Assembly: GCF_004765605.1 (NCBI RefSeq)
Contig: NZ_SRLC01000001.1
Location: 2,604,001 to 2,668,000, forward strand
Origin: Hymenobacter aquaticus
Lineage (GTDB): Bacteria > Bacteroidota > Bacteroidia > Cytophagales > Hymenobacteraceae
Direction of reading: 5' to 3'
DNA: 64,000 nt
Shown: positions 16,180 through 24,428 of the stretch, piece by piece
Layout: each line of letters opens with the position of its first letter
Numbering within the stretch: position 1 is the first letter of the stretch
Position numbers and translations under genes: made by a program
Notes under the pieces: generated by a model
What the model saw: only the letters and a program-made list of their open reading frames with translations
Told to the model about the DNA's origin: nothing
Databases searched by the model: none

Positions 16180-18288
16180 TCAGAACCGGTAGCGGGCCTG
16201 CACTTTCACCTCCGAGCGGCGCGGCCCCTGCACCTGCTCCAGGCCCGAGCCGACGGTATTCTGGTGGCGGTAGTGGGTTTCGGCGTAGCGCAGCCACAGC
16301 GTCAGGTGCTTGGTGCATTTCACCTCGGCAATGGCGTAGGCCCGGGTGCCTTGCCCGCTCAGCGCCGGCACCGAAAAGGCGTACAGCACGTCCTGCTCAA
16401 ACACGTACTGCCGGGTGTCGAAGTCGTCGGTGTCGAACAGGGCGTAGCGGCCGCTGAGCTGCAGCCGGCGGCCCACTTTCACGGAGGCATCCTGGGCCAG
16501 CACGTAGCCCGTGCTTTGCGGGCCGTTATCCTCGCGGTAGTGCGTGCCCTGCAAACGGGTGCGCAGGCTGAGAATCAGCGTGGGGCTGGTATCGTAGAAC
16601 AGCAGCAGGCTGCGGCGCTGCGTGGGCCCGGTGCGGGGCAGGTTGCCCGGCGCGGCTACGTCGTACTCCTTTTCCCGGGTGCGGATCTGGGCGTAGAGCA
16701 GGCTGGTTTTGGAGGGCGTAAAGGCCACGCGCACCAGCCAGTCGTGCCCCTCGGTGGGGGTGCCGGCCTGAAACTTCAGCCACGGAAAGCGGAACTGGTC
16801 GTAGTAGGCCGACACCTCCCAGCGCGACACGGGCCGCACTTTCAGCCCCACGTAAAGGCCTTTTTCGTTGATGTTGCGCGTGTTTTCGCTGAGCGCGTTT
16901 CCGTAGAAGGTGTGAAAGTCGCGGGCGTAGTTACGGTACAGCAGCGAGATGTCCACGTTGGAAGCCAGGCTGGCCAGCATCCCGTTGACCGTGCCGATGC
17001 CGCCGCTGCTGGAGCGGGCCGTTTCGCCAAACAGCATCACGTTGCGAATCACGTAGCTGTAGTGGGCCCCGATGGCCAGGTTGTGCCGCCCCCGAAACTC
17101 GAAGGCATTGTACAGCTCGGGCTGGCGCTGCAGGGGCTTGTCGAAGTGCGTGTCGACGGCCGTGAGGCCGGCGCTGAAGTTGCCGCTGCGGCTGGTGTAG
17201 GTCAGGTTGCCGCCCCCGATGGTTTCGCGCAGCGTCTGGCGGTTGGCCAGCTCGGAGGCCGTGCGGTGGAAGCCCGTAATCAGAAAGCCCGACGAAAACT
17301 CGTCGAACTCGGCCAGGGAGTCGGCGGCCGTTTGCACGTTGGCATCCACCCGCTTGCGCGACACGAAAGCCGTAGCCCGCAGCGTGGAGGTGAGGGTAAC
17401 CGTGGCCGCCGCGCCCCGGAAAAACGTGCTTTCCAGCACCGACGAGTAGGGCCGCACGCCCAGGCTGCTGCGCCGGATGGTGGTAATGGTTTCGGCCCCC
17501 TTGCCCACCTGCAAGCCCGAGGACAGCAGCAGGCCCTGCCCAAATTGCAGCTGGTAGTCGCCCAGGGCCAGGGTTTTGAGGCGGCCCCGCTCCTGCAACA
17601 CAAAGTGCCCGGAGTAAAAATCGGCCCCGTAGCGCCGCGTACTTGGGCTCCAGATCAGCGGTTCCCCGGCGTCCTTTTCGGCCGTAATACCCAGGCTGAA
17701 GTCCCGCTGGTGACTGACGCGGTAGCGCACCAGCAGCTTGTCGGGGGAGCCCAGGTAGCGGCTGGCGGGGCGGCCGGTGCTGGTGGTATCGGGGGCGGCG
17801 TAGCCCTGGCGGTCCTGTAAGATTCGCTCGTAGCGCACGAACAGGGCGTTGTTTTCCTCCTGGGCAATGCGCTTCCAGAGCGGCCCGCGGGCGGCGTTGC
17901 CGACGCTGCTTTGCACGGCCACAAACGGCGACACCCGGTAAATGGTCCGCAGGTCGAAACCGTCCACGCTTTGCAATTCGTAGAGGCTGATGAGGTTGCC
18001 CTGGGCCTGGCGATGCTCCAGCAAGGCCGAAATCTGGGTTTCGGAGAGCAGCAGCAACGCCCGCAGCTCTTCGCGGGAAGCCGTATTCAGGTTGAGCGGC
18101 GTCTGGTAGTAAAGCAGCAGCGTCTCATACAGGTCCTCGTACGGCACCTGGTCACTCTGAATTTCGGCGAACAGCTCCTGTACCAGCCGGTCGAGGTCGG
18201 CGGGGGGGCGCACGTATTCCTGGGCCCGGGCCGGGCGGGCCGCCAGCAGCACCGTCAGGGCGACCAGCGGGAGTAAGTACCGCTTCAT
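16180..18288 (-). CDS. Outer-membrane barrel with exported ComEA-like helix-hairpin-helix domain
   Basis: 702 residues with a signal peptide (MKRYLLPLVALTVLLAARPARAQ). Residues ~64-120 form a tandem helix-hairpin-helix region: LNLNTASREELRALLLLSE is the ComEA-type motif, followed by LISLYELQSVDGFDLRTI. The remaining ~580 residues are amphipathic beta strands with aromatic girdles and end in Phe (QARYRF), as expected of an outer-membrane beta barrel. HhH domains bind DNA non-specifically, so an N-terminal periplasmic DNA-binding plug attached to a barrel suggests a role in DNA uptake or handling at the envelope; that is inference. The ATG overlaps the stop of the upstream partner gene by four bases, so both are coupled. 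Confidence 0.8.
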   Translation of the reverse strand: MKRYLLPLVALTVLLAARPARAQEYVRPPADLDRLVQELFAEIQSDQVPYEDLYETLLLYYQTPLNLNTASREELRALLLLSETQISALLEHRQAQGNLISLYELQSVDGFDLRTIYRVSPFVAVQSSVGNAARGPLWKRIAQEENNALFVRYERILQDRQGYAAPDTTSTGRPASRYLGSPDKLLVRYRVSHQRDFSLGITAEKDAGEPLIWSPSTRRYGADFYSGHFVLQERGRLKTLALGDYQLQFGQGLLLSSGLQVGKGAETITTIRRSSLGVRPYSSVLESTFFRGAAATVTLTSTLRATAFVSRKRVDANVQTAADSLAEFDEFSSGFLITGFHRTASELANRQTLRETIGGGNLTYTSRSGNFSAGLTAVDTHFDKPLQRQPELYNAFEFRGRHNLAIGAHYSYVIRNVMLFGETARSSSGGIGTVNGMLASLASNVDISLLYRNYARDFHTFYGNALSENTRNINEKGLYVGLKVRPVSRWEVSAYYDQFRFPWLKFQAGTPTEGHDWLVRVAFTPSKTSLLYAQIRTREKEYDVAAPGNLPRTGPTQRRSLLLFYDTSPTLILSLRTRLQGTHYREDNGPQSTGYVLAQDASVKVGRRLQLSGRYALFDTDDFDTRQYVFEQDVLYAFSVPALSGQGTRAYAIAEVKCTKHLTLWLRYAETHYRHQNTVGSGLEQVQGPRRSEVKVQARYRF

Positions 18289-19139
18289 TTGGCGGCGCGG
18301 TTTAGCTGCACGCCAATAGCCAAGTGCTGGCTCAGCCCCAGAGCCGTGTGCCAGGCCGCCGCGTAGTCGATGCGGAACTGCCCGGCTTTGAGGCCCACGC
18401 CGCCCGTGGTTTGGCGGCTGAGAGTCGAAAAGCCGCCGCGCACGGCCAGCGCCTCGATTACCAGGTACTCGACGCCGGCTTTGAAATCGGCGGCCTGGTC
18501 CACGTCCTTTTCGGTTTCGGCGTTCAGCATCACCTTGTCGGTGGGCCGAAACGAGAGGCCGGCCTTCAGCACCGTGGGCACCCGTTCCCGGTCGTACTCG
18601 GCCAGCCGGGCCTGGTTCAGATTATAGAGGTAAGCCCCGAAAACCAGCCGGTTGGGCACCACTTCGGCCTGCCCGCCCAGCGACACGGCCACGGCCCGCT
18701 TGCTGCCGAGCCCCTCGATGCTGACCTGCAGCACGTCGAAGCGGGCCCCGACGCTCACCAGGCTGCCCCGGTAGCCGTAGCCGGCTCCCACGCGCTGCTC
18801 CGAATAGAGCTTGTCGCCGAAGCGCTGGGCCTCGAAGCCCACCACGCCGCGGGTGGCTTTGCCGTCGGTGAGGGAGCCGACGGGCAGGGCCGCGGCCAGC
18901 ACGGCCGTGTTCAGGGCCCGGCTCAGGTAGCGGTTTTCGGCGTAGAAGCCCACGGCCGCACTCGTGACCTGGCCCAGGCCCGCCACGTTGTTGCCCACCG
19001 CCCAGACGTCGGCCAGGGTCACGGAGGCGTTGCCCAGCGCCGCGGCCCGGGCGCCCCGAATGCCGGGCCCGTTGCCCTGGGCCAGCGCCAGTGGGGAGGT
19101 TAACAGGAAGAGACTCAGTGAAAGGTAGATTTTTGGCAT
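18285..19139 (-). CDS. PorV/PorQ-like outer-membrane barrel protein
   Basis: 284 residues with signal peptide MPKIYLSLSLFLLTSPLALAQ. After it comes GARAAALGNASVTLADVWAVGNNVAGLG, the N-terminal pattern of UPF0164/PorV/PorQ-like proteins, followed by alternating beta strands typical of a small barrel. In T9SS such proteins shuttle or hold substrates at the outer membrane; other members are of unknown role. It is translated just before the HhH barrel protein with a four-base overlap, so the two probably work in one complex. No other T9SS component lies nearby, and assignment to T9SS itself is not supported. Confidence 0.7.
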   Translation of the reverse strand: MPKIYLSLSLFLLTSPLALAQGNGPGIRGARAAALGNASVTLADVWAVGNNVAGLGQVTSAAVGFYAENRYLSRALNTAVLAAALPVGSLTDGKATRGVVGFEAQRFGDKLYSEQRVGAGYGYRGSLVSVGARFDVLQVSIEGLGSKRAVAVSLGGQAEVVPNRLVFGAYLYNLNQARLAEYDRERVPTVLKAGLSFRPTDKVMLNAETEKDVDQAADFKAGVEYLVIEALAVRGGFSTLSRQTTGGVGLKAGQFRIDYAAAWHTALGLSQHLAIGVQLNRAAK

Positions 19140-19241
19140 AGGCCGAACCGTGAGCGTAAAGTCGTTTTTCCGCTCCCTAAGTAGTTAAATGTTCGGGGAA
19201 ACTGAAGCATGCCGCCCGCCCTATTTTGCGGCTTTCAGCAA

Positions 19242-19274
19242 AAAGGCCCCGGCGCATACTGCACCGGGGCCTTT
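19242..19274. terminator. Terminator after the S46 peptidase gene
   Basis: The 11-bp stem AAAGGCCCCGG/CCGGGGCCTTT has an 11-base loop. It is placed 27 bases beyond the minus-strand stop at 19301, with A/T runs on both sides. Confidence 0.8.
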
Positions 19275-19300
19275 AGGGCAAAGAAAAGCGAAACTGAGGG

Positions 19301-21619
19301 TTACATGGTGGCGGCGGCCGGCTCTTTTTCCTTGCCTTTCTTCTTCTTAACCTTGGTTTTGCCTTCGTCGGCTTTCACCTTCAGCTTATCGGCGTCGCCG
19401 AGCTGATTGAGCAGGGCCGCGCCGCTGGCCGACGGGGCCACGCCGGGGTTCGGGCCGTTGTTGACCAAGGTCATTTCATCGACCAGAGCCTTGCCGCCGC
19501 CGAGCTTTTCCACGCACCAGAGCACGTAGCGAATGTCCACGTTGATGCAGCGCTTCAGGTCCTTGTCGTAGGCCAGGTCGCCGGTCATGGCTTCCCAGTT
19601 GCCGTCGAAGGCAATGCCGATCAGCTCGCCGCGGCCGTTGATGACGGGTGAGCCGGAGTTGCCGCCGGTAATGTCGTTGTCGGTGGTGAAGGCCACGTGC
19701 AGGGTGCCGTCCTTGTCGGCGAAGCGGCCGTAGTCCTTGGCCTGCAGCAGCTCACTTTCCTTTTTGGGCACCACGAACTCGGGGTTGGTATTGTCTTCCT
19801 TGTCCAGAATGCCCTGGGCGGTGGTGTAGAACTTGTAGTCTACCGCGTCGCGGGGCGAGTAGTCGCGCACCGAGCCGTAGCTTAGGCGCAGCGTCGAGTT
19901 GGCGTCAGGCGAGTACACTTTGTCGGCATTCTTGGCCCGCAGCGCGGCTACGTACGAGCGGTTGGCGCGGGCCAGCGTGGCCTGGTAGCCCTGCATTTTG
20001 GGCAGAATATTCTGGGTGTAGTTGCGCTGCACCGAGTTCCAGGTTTTAAAGCCGGGGTCGTTTTCCAGCTTGGCCAGCGTGGGCGCGGCCAGGAAAGCCT
20101 CGGTTTTGGCCTTGGAAGCCAGGAAGGAATTGGCAAACACGTAGTCGGCATACTTCGCCATCGAGCCGCCGTACTGCTTGCTCACCGTCTGGAACACGTC
20201 GGGCTGCTGGTCCTTGGGCACGTCGGCGGCGTAGAGCTGCAGCAGCGCGGCAAACACCTTCTTGTCGGTCGGGGCGTTGTAGTCCTTGAAGTGCTCTTCC
20301 GCCGCGCCGCGCAGGCTGGCGACGGTTTGCTGAATGGCGGCCTTGTCGGCTTTGGGGTCCTGAAGCAGCTTGTAGAGCGGAGCCAGGCGGCCGGCAAAGG
20401 CCACTATTTCGGTGCCGTTGGCCGCTTCACTCACGTACACCGAGCTCAGGTTGTAGGCGCGCAGGCCCTGGTAGGCTTGGTTGATGTCGTTCAGAGCCGC
20501 GCCGTAGCTGGGGCCGCGCGCGGCGTCGGCCGCAATCCACTGCACGAGGGAGGCTTCCTCGGCCTTCTTCTGATCCACGGTTTTCAGGCGCTTCATGCCT
20601 TCGTTCTGCCCGATGAAGTACTTCCAGTAGTTGGCAATGTTGGCGTATTTCGAGGCGTATTGCAGGCGCACCACGGGGTTGGCGTCCGAGTCTTCCTTCC
20701 AGATCTTCAGGCGGGTGTCGCGCAGCTTGATGCGGGCCGGGTTGGTCTGATCAAGCGTCATTTGCAGGCCGGCGGCGGGCAAAAACCGCTGCGTACGGCC
20801 CGGAAAGCCAAACACCATGGCAAAGTCGCCCTCATTCACGCCCTGCAAGCTCACGGGCAAGTGCTTTTTGGGCACGTAGGGCACGTTGTCGGCCTGGGGG
20901 CCGGCGGTGGGCTTGTTGTTCTTGTCGGCATACACCCGGAACATCGAGAAGTCGCCGGTGTGGCGGGGCCACATCCAGTTGTCGGTGTCGCCGCCGAACT
21001 TGCCCACGGCCTCCGGCGGGGCCCCGACCAGGCGTACGTCGCCGAAGCGCTGGTACACGAACATGTAGTACTCGTTGCCGGCGAAAAAGTCGCGCACGTA
21101 GGCCACGTACTGGCCGTTTTCCTTGGCGGCGTTGGCCAGCTCGGTCTGGCGCTGCTGAATCAGGATGCTGCGCTCCACTTCCGAGGTCTGGGGCGTAATG
21201 CCTTCCAGCACTTTGCCCGTCACGTCTTCCATGCGCACCAGGATGTCCACGAACAGGCCGGGGTTGGTTTTTTCCTCGCTTTTGTTGGCGGCGAAAAAGC
21301 CCTTTTCCAGGATGTTGTTTTCCGGCGTGCTGTGGCTCTGAATGGCGTCGTAGCCGCAGTGGTGGTTGGTCAGCAGCAGGCCCTGGCTGCTCACAAATTC
21401 GCCGGTGCAAAAGCCGCCCAGCTGCACAATGGCATCTTTGAGGCTGGCGTTGTTCACGTCGTAGATTTCTTCGGCCGTCAGCTTGAGGCCTTTTTTCTGC
21501 ATGTCGGCGTAGTTGAGGCGCTTCACGTAGAGCGGCAGCCACATACCTTCGTCGGCGCGGGCCACGGCGGGCAGCAGCAGCGCCAGCAGCAGTACCTTCG
21601 CCCAGAGTTTATTTAGCAT
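19301..21619 (-). CDS. S46 family dipeptidyl-peptidase (DPP7-like)
   Basis: 772 residues from the ATG at 21619, where the signal peptide begins (MLNKLWAKVLLLALLLPAVARA); the frame opens 129 codons earlier but that part is not protein-like. It is a chymotrypsin-fold S46 peptidase removing dipeptides from N-termini in the periplasm. Seen: LLLTNHHCGYDA with the catalytic His at 86/87, GGDTDNWMWPRHTGD with the Asp region, and TGGNSGSPV with Ser655. Eighteen residues after the Ser is Gly673 (IAFDG); as I recall, DPP11 enzymes carry Arg here to bind acidic P1 residues, so a DPP7-type preference for hydrophobic P1 is more likely. The last ~30 residues are an unusual Lys-rich tail (KVKKKKGKEKE). It provides amino-acid nutrition together with secreted proteases such as the one at 12476. 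Confidence 0.92.
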   Translation of the reverse strand: MLNKLWAKVLLLALLLPAVARADEGMWLPLYVKRLNYADMQKKGLKLTAEEIYDVNNASLKDAIVQLGGFCTGEFVSSQGLLLTNHHCGYDAIQSHSTPENNILEKGFFAANKSEEKTNPGLFVDILVRMEDVTGKVLEGITPQTSEVERSILIQQRQTELANAAKENGQYVAYVRDFFAGNEYYMFVYQRFGDVRLVGAPPEAVGKFGGDTDNWMWPRHTGDFSMFRVYADKNNKPTAGPQADNVPYVPKKHLPVSLQGVNEGDFAMVFGFPGRTQRFLPAAGLQMTLDQTNPARIKLRDTRLKIWKEDSDANPVVRLQYASKYANIANYWKYFIGQNEGMKRLKTVDQKKAEEASLVQWIAADAARGPSYGAALNDINQAYQGLRAYNLSSVYVSEAANGTEIVAFAGRLAPLYKLLQDPKADKAAIQQTVASLRGAAEEHFKDYNAPTDKKVFAALLQLYAADVPKDQQPDVFQTVSKQYGGSMAKYADYVFANSFLASKAKTEAFLAAPTLAKLENDPGFKTWNSVQRNYTQNILPKMQGYQATLARANRSYVAALRAKNADKVYSPDANSTLRLSYGSVRDYSPRDAVDYKFYTTAQGILDKEDNTNPEFVVPKKESELLQAKDYGRFADKDGTLHVAFTTDNDITGGNSGSPVINGRGELIGIAFDGNWEAMTGDLAYDKDLKRCINVDIRYVLWCVEKLGGGKALVDEMTLVNNGPNPGVAPSASGAALLNQLGDADKLKVKADEGKTKVKKKKGKEKEPAAATM

Positions 21620-21682
21620 AGGTGGGAAAAAATGGGAATGAGAGAAAGAAACCCCGGCAGTAGTGCGCGGTGTTACGAAGGC

Positions 21683-21690
21683 CAAACTTA
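21683..21690 (-). promoter_or_regulatory. -7 element upstream of the S46 peptidase
   Basis: The minus strand reads TAAGTTTG, matching the Bacteroidota -7 consensus TAnnTTTG, 64 bases before the start codon. No TTTG is seen at the -33 distance, so it is a tentative promoter. Confidence 0.4.
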
Positions 21691-21748
21691 CGAAAAGCCT
21701 TTCCGGTTCTGGTAGCCCGCCCCTTTCGCCCGCGTCTCCGCTTCTGCC

Positions 21749-21970
21749 ATGTCTTACCTGTTCCGCCAGCTGCTGCTGGGTCTGATCTGGGTGTACCGCC
21801 ACCTGATTTCGCCGCTGACGCCGCCCAGCTGCCGCTACCAGCCCACGTGCTCGGCCTACGCGGCCCAGGCCGTGCAGAAGTACGGGCCGTGGCGGGGCGG
21901 CTGGCTGGCCCTGCGCCGCATCGGCCGCTGCCACCCCTGGGGCGGCCACGGCTACGACCCTGTACCTTAA
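21749..21970 (+). CDS. yidD: YidD membrane protein insertion efficiency factor
   Basis: 73 residues, full family length. The hallmark segments are present: [25 protein letters not shown] with paired cysteines, then [31 protein letters not shown]. YidD aids YidC/Sec-dependent insertion of inner-membrane proteins. In many bacteria it lies between rnpA and yidC; here it stands apart, divergent from the S46 peptidase and 84 bases before a lipoprotein gene. Confidence 0.95.
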   Translation: MSYLFRQLLLGLIWVYRHLISPLTPPSCRYQPTCSAYAAQAVQKYGPWRGGWLALRRIGRCHPWGGHGYDPVP

Positions 21971-22054
21971 CCGGGCCAGCCTGCGTATAGGGGATTTCTG
22001 TCTCACGCCTTTGCCCCGCGGCAGAGGCTTTTTTTCCGCTCTATACCCGCTCCT

Positions 22055-22954
22055 ATGCGTATTTTATTGCTTGGCACCACTCTGGCTGCCTGCCTCTTTG
22101 CCACTAGCTGCTCCGAAGCCCAGAGCGACGCCAAGAAAGGCAAAGGCGGCAAGAAAAAGGACAAACAGGAAAGCCTGGAAAACAACCTGATTGATGCCGC
22201 CGTGCCCGGCCTGCGCAAGGTGGGCTCCCTGAACGGCGGCGTGCCGGAAAGCTCGGGCCTGGCCCGCGCCGAAACGGCCGGCACCTTCTACACCCACGCC
22301 GACGCCGGCAACGAGCCCGTGCTCTACAAAATCGACATGAGCGGCCGGCTGCTGAGCAAAGCCACGCTGCCGTTTTCCAACGTGGACTGGGAAAGCCTGG
22401 CCCAGGACGACAAAGGCAACATTTTCGTGGTCGATGCCGGCAACAACAACAACAGCCGCCGCGACCTGGTCGTGTACCGCATCAACCCCACGTCGAATTC
22501 CCAGGACCTGGGCAAATCCAACTTCAGCTACGCCGACCAGACGGCCTTTCCTCCCGGCAAGAAGGAGCGCAACTTCGACTGCGAAGCCTCGCTCTGGCAC
22601 GCGGGCAAGGTGTACCTGTTTACCAAAGACCGGGGCGCGGGCAAAACCAGCAAGGTGTACACCCTCTCCGACCAGGGCGGCAATCAGAAAGCCCGGCTGC
22701 TGACCAAGCTGGCCATTCCCGGCGAAGTAACCGGGGCCGACGTCAGCTCCGACGGCCACCGCATTGCCCTGCTGGCCCGCGAGGAGCTGTTTGTGCTGGA
22801 AGGCAGCAGCTTCGAGGCCGCCCTGAAAGCCACGCCCCGCCGCATTTCCCTGAAGGGAGCCGGACAGACCGAGGGCATCGTCTTTCACAAGGACGACGAC
22901 AACACGCTGTTCATCAGCACCGAGGAAGGCAACATCTACGAGTACAAGCTGTAA
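22055..22954 (+). CDS. Lipoprotein with beta-propeller-like body
   Basis: 299 residues. A lipoprotein signal ends in the lipobox LFATSC, with Cys19 as the lipid-bearing residue. A short Lys/Gly-rich linker (KKGKGGKKKDKQE) tethers the body. The body has repeated strand-turn patterns (DWESLAQDDKGNIFVVDAGNNNNSRRD; TGADVSSDGHRIALLARE; TEGIVFHKDDDNTLFISTEEGNIYEY) reminiscent of propeller blades and of SdiA-regulated or esterase-like families. Function is unknown; surface or periplasmic binding is plausible. A bidirectional terminator lies 35 bases after the stop. Confidence 0.75.
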   Translation: MRILLLGTTLAACLFATSCSEAQSDAKKGKGGKKKDKQESLENNLIDAAVPGLRKVGSLNGGVPESSGLARAETAGTFYTHADAGNEPVLYKIDMSGRLLSKATLPFSNVDWESLAQDDKGNIFVVDAGNNNNSRRDLVVYRINPTSNSQDLGKSNFSYADQTAFPPGKKERNFDCEASLWHAGKVYLFTKDRGAGKTSKVYTLSDQGGNQKARLLTKLAIPGEVTGADVSSDGHRIALLAREELFVLEGSSFEAALKATPRRISLKGAGQTEGIVFHKDDDNTLFISTEEGNIYEYKL

Positions 22955-22988
22955 GCCCAACGTAGCTTTTGCTTAGCCGAACTCCTAA

Positions 22989-23024
22989 AAAAAGGGCCGA
23001 TTCAGTATTGAATCGGCCCTTTTT
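22989..23024. terminator. Bidirectional terminator between lipoprotein gene and lgt
   Basis: A perfect 16-bp stem AAAAAGGGCCGATTCA, four-base loop GTAT and complement ending in TTTTT. It ends six bases before the lgt stop codon and serves both converging genes. Confidence 0.92.
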
Positions 23025-23029
23025 GGTTG

Positions 23030-24028
23030 CTAGCGGACTTTGGCCACCGGCTTGTCTTTGTCTTCGTGCTGGCCCAGGTCGCGCGGGGCGTAGCCGTAGG
23101 GGTTGTTGGGGTTTTTACCGGCCCGCCACAGCACCCAGAGTCCCACCAGGATCAGCGGAATGCTCAGAATCTGGCCCATGTTCAGCGGTAGATTGTTTTC
23201 GAAGGACACCTGGTTTTCCTTCAGATACTCGCCCAGGAAGCGCTGCGAAAACAGGAACACGACGAACAGGCCAAACAGCAGGCCCCGCGGCGTATGCTCC
23301 TTGGTGCGGTTCCACATGGTGTAGAGAATGGAGAGCAGCACCAAACAAAACAGCGCCTCGTAAATCTGGGTGGGGTGGCGCGGCACGGCCATCGGCGAAT
23401 CGGGGGCGACGGGCTGGTCGGGCAGCAGCCGGTACGTGCGGGTGCCATCCTCCAGCATCCGAGGCTCGGCGGCTACCTGCACCGCACCGGCCGGCAGCGG
23501 CCGGGTTACGGGCACAAGGTGCTCGGCATCGTGCACAAACACGAAGGCCCAGGGCTTATCGGTCGGCTCGCCCACGATTTCGGAGTTCATCAGGTTGCCA
23601 AACCGAATCATGGCCCCGCCCAGCGCCACCACAATTACAATCCGGTCGAGCACCCAGAGGTAATCGAACTTGTTGTTGCGGGCAAACAGCCAGCAGGCCA
23701 ACAGAATGCCGATGGTGGCACCGTGGCTGGCCAAGCCGCCCTCCCAGATTTTCAGGATTTCGATGGGGTTGGCCAGGTAGTGCGCAGGGTCGTAAAACAG
23801 GCAGTGCCCCAGCCGGGCGCCCACCACCGTGCCCACCAGCATGTAGATGGTAATGACATCGACCCAATGTGGCGACACCCGCTCCGACTTGTAGATGTGC
23901 GACAGAATAAAGGTGCCGAACACGAAGCCCGACATAAACAGCAGCCCGTACCAGCGCAGCGTCAGCGGGCCGAGGTGGGCAATGATGGGCGACACGTCCC
24001 AGGTGATGAAAGCAAGCATGGGGAGCAT
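23030..24028 (-). CDS. lgt: Prolipoprotein diacylglyceryl transferase
   Basis: 332 residues, a multi-span inner-membrane enzyme that moves diacylglycerol from phosphatidylglycerol to the lipobox Cys of prolipoproteins. Motifs seen: LTLRWYGLLF in the first span, the Lgt signature region EGGLASHGATIGILLACW, and GAMIRFGNLMNSEIVGEPTD with the essential Arg and Asn residues; PRHPTQIYEA with the conserved HPxQ(L/I)YE. Between residues ~165 and 210 is a hydrophilic insert (VHDAEHLVPV...RMLEDGTRTYRLLPD) absent from E. coli Lgt, as in other Bacteroidota. The C-terminus is a charged tail. The ATG at 24028 is used here; a second ATG three codons later is equally good. Confidence 0.95.
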   Translation of the reverse strand: MLPMLAFITWDVSPIIAHLGPLTLRWYGLLFMSGFVFGTFILSHIYKSERVSPHWVDVITIYMLVGTVVGARLGHCLFYDPAHYLANPIEILKIWEGGLASHGATIGILLACWLFARNNKFDYLWVLDRIVIVVALGGAMIRFGNLMNSEIVGEPTDKPWAFVFVHDAEHLVPVTRPLPAGAVQVAAEPRMLEDGTRTYRLLPDQPVAPDSPMAVPRHPTQIYEALFCLVLLSILYTMWNRTKEHTPRGLLFGLFVVFLFSQRFLGEYLKENQVSFENNLPLNMGQILSIPLILVGLWVLWRAGKNPNNPYGYAPRDLGQHEDKDKPVAKVR

Positions 24029-24051
24029 TGGTACGAAAGATGGAAAGGACT

Positions 24052-24059
24052 CAAAGGTA
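24052..24059 (-). promoter_or_regulatory. -7 element upstream of lgt
   Basis: The minus strand reads TACCTTTG, a perfect TAnnTTTG, 24 bases before the lgt start codon, which would give a short leader. No -33 TTTG is visible. Confidence 0.45.
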
Positions 24060-24119
24060 CTCAGACATTCGGCTTGCCGGCACGTCAGTGGCCGCCGTGG
24101 GCCGAACGCCGGCAGCTAG

Positions 24120-24428
24120 TTAGCGCGGGTACCGCGCGGCGGGCTGGTCCCTAAGGTAAGACTCAGGCTGATTGGCCGGCTTCGCTGTTGGCAGCACCGC
24201 GCCGTCGCCGCTCAGCAGCAGCAGTATTCCCAGCATGGCCGCGTAGCTGGGCCAGCGCAGCCAGGCGGGCAGCGGCGGGCGTTCGGGCAGCATTTCGCCG
24301 GCCAGCCGGGCCCGGACGCGGCTGTAAAAAAACGGCCGCGGCTGGGCCGGTTGCCGCTCCTGCCAGTGGCGCAGCAGGCTTTCCCATTCTTCGTCGGCAG
24401 GGTCAGGGGGCGGGCTGGATTTAGACAT
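24120..24428 (-). CDS. Small single-span membrane protein, candidate anti-sigma factor
   Basis: 102 residues. The N-terminal half is hydrophilic (ADEEWESLLRHWQERQPAQPRPFFYSRVRARL), followed by one membrane span around WPSYAAMLGILLLLSGDG and a short outer tail. The start overlaps the end of the ECF sigma factor gene by eight bases, so the pair is translationally coupled. This position and layout (short cytoplasmic segment plus one span) is that of an anti-sigma factor, but no zinc HxxxCxxC motif is present. The family is not recognised; the role is inferred from context. Confidence 0.6.
   Translation of the reverse strand: MSKSSPPPDPADEEWESLLRHWQERQPAQPRPFFYSRVRARLAGEMLPERPPLPAWLRWPSYAAMLGILLLLSGDGAVLPTAKPANQPESYLRDQPAARYPR

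Noticed and set aside
21620..22006. N-terminal extension of about 129 residues on the S46 peptidase
   Set aside because: The signal peptide starts at the ATG at 21619, a promoter box lies at 21683-21690, and the upstream part overlaps yidD on the other strand.
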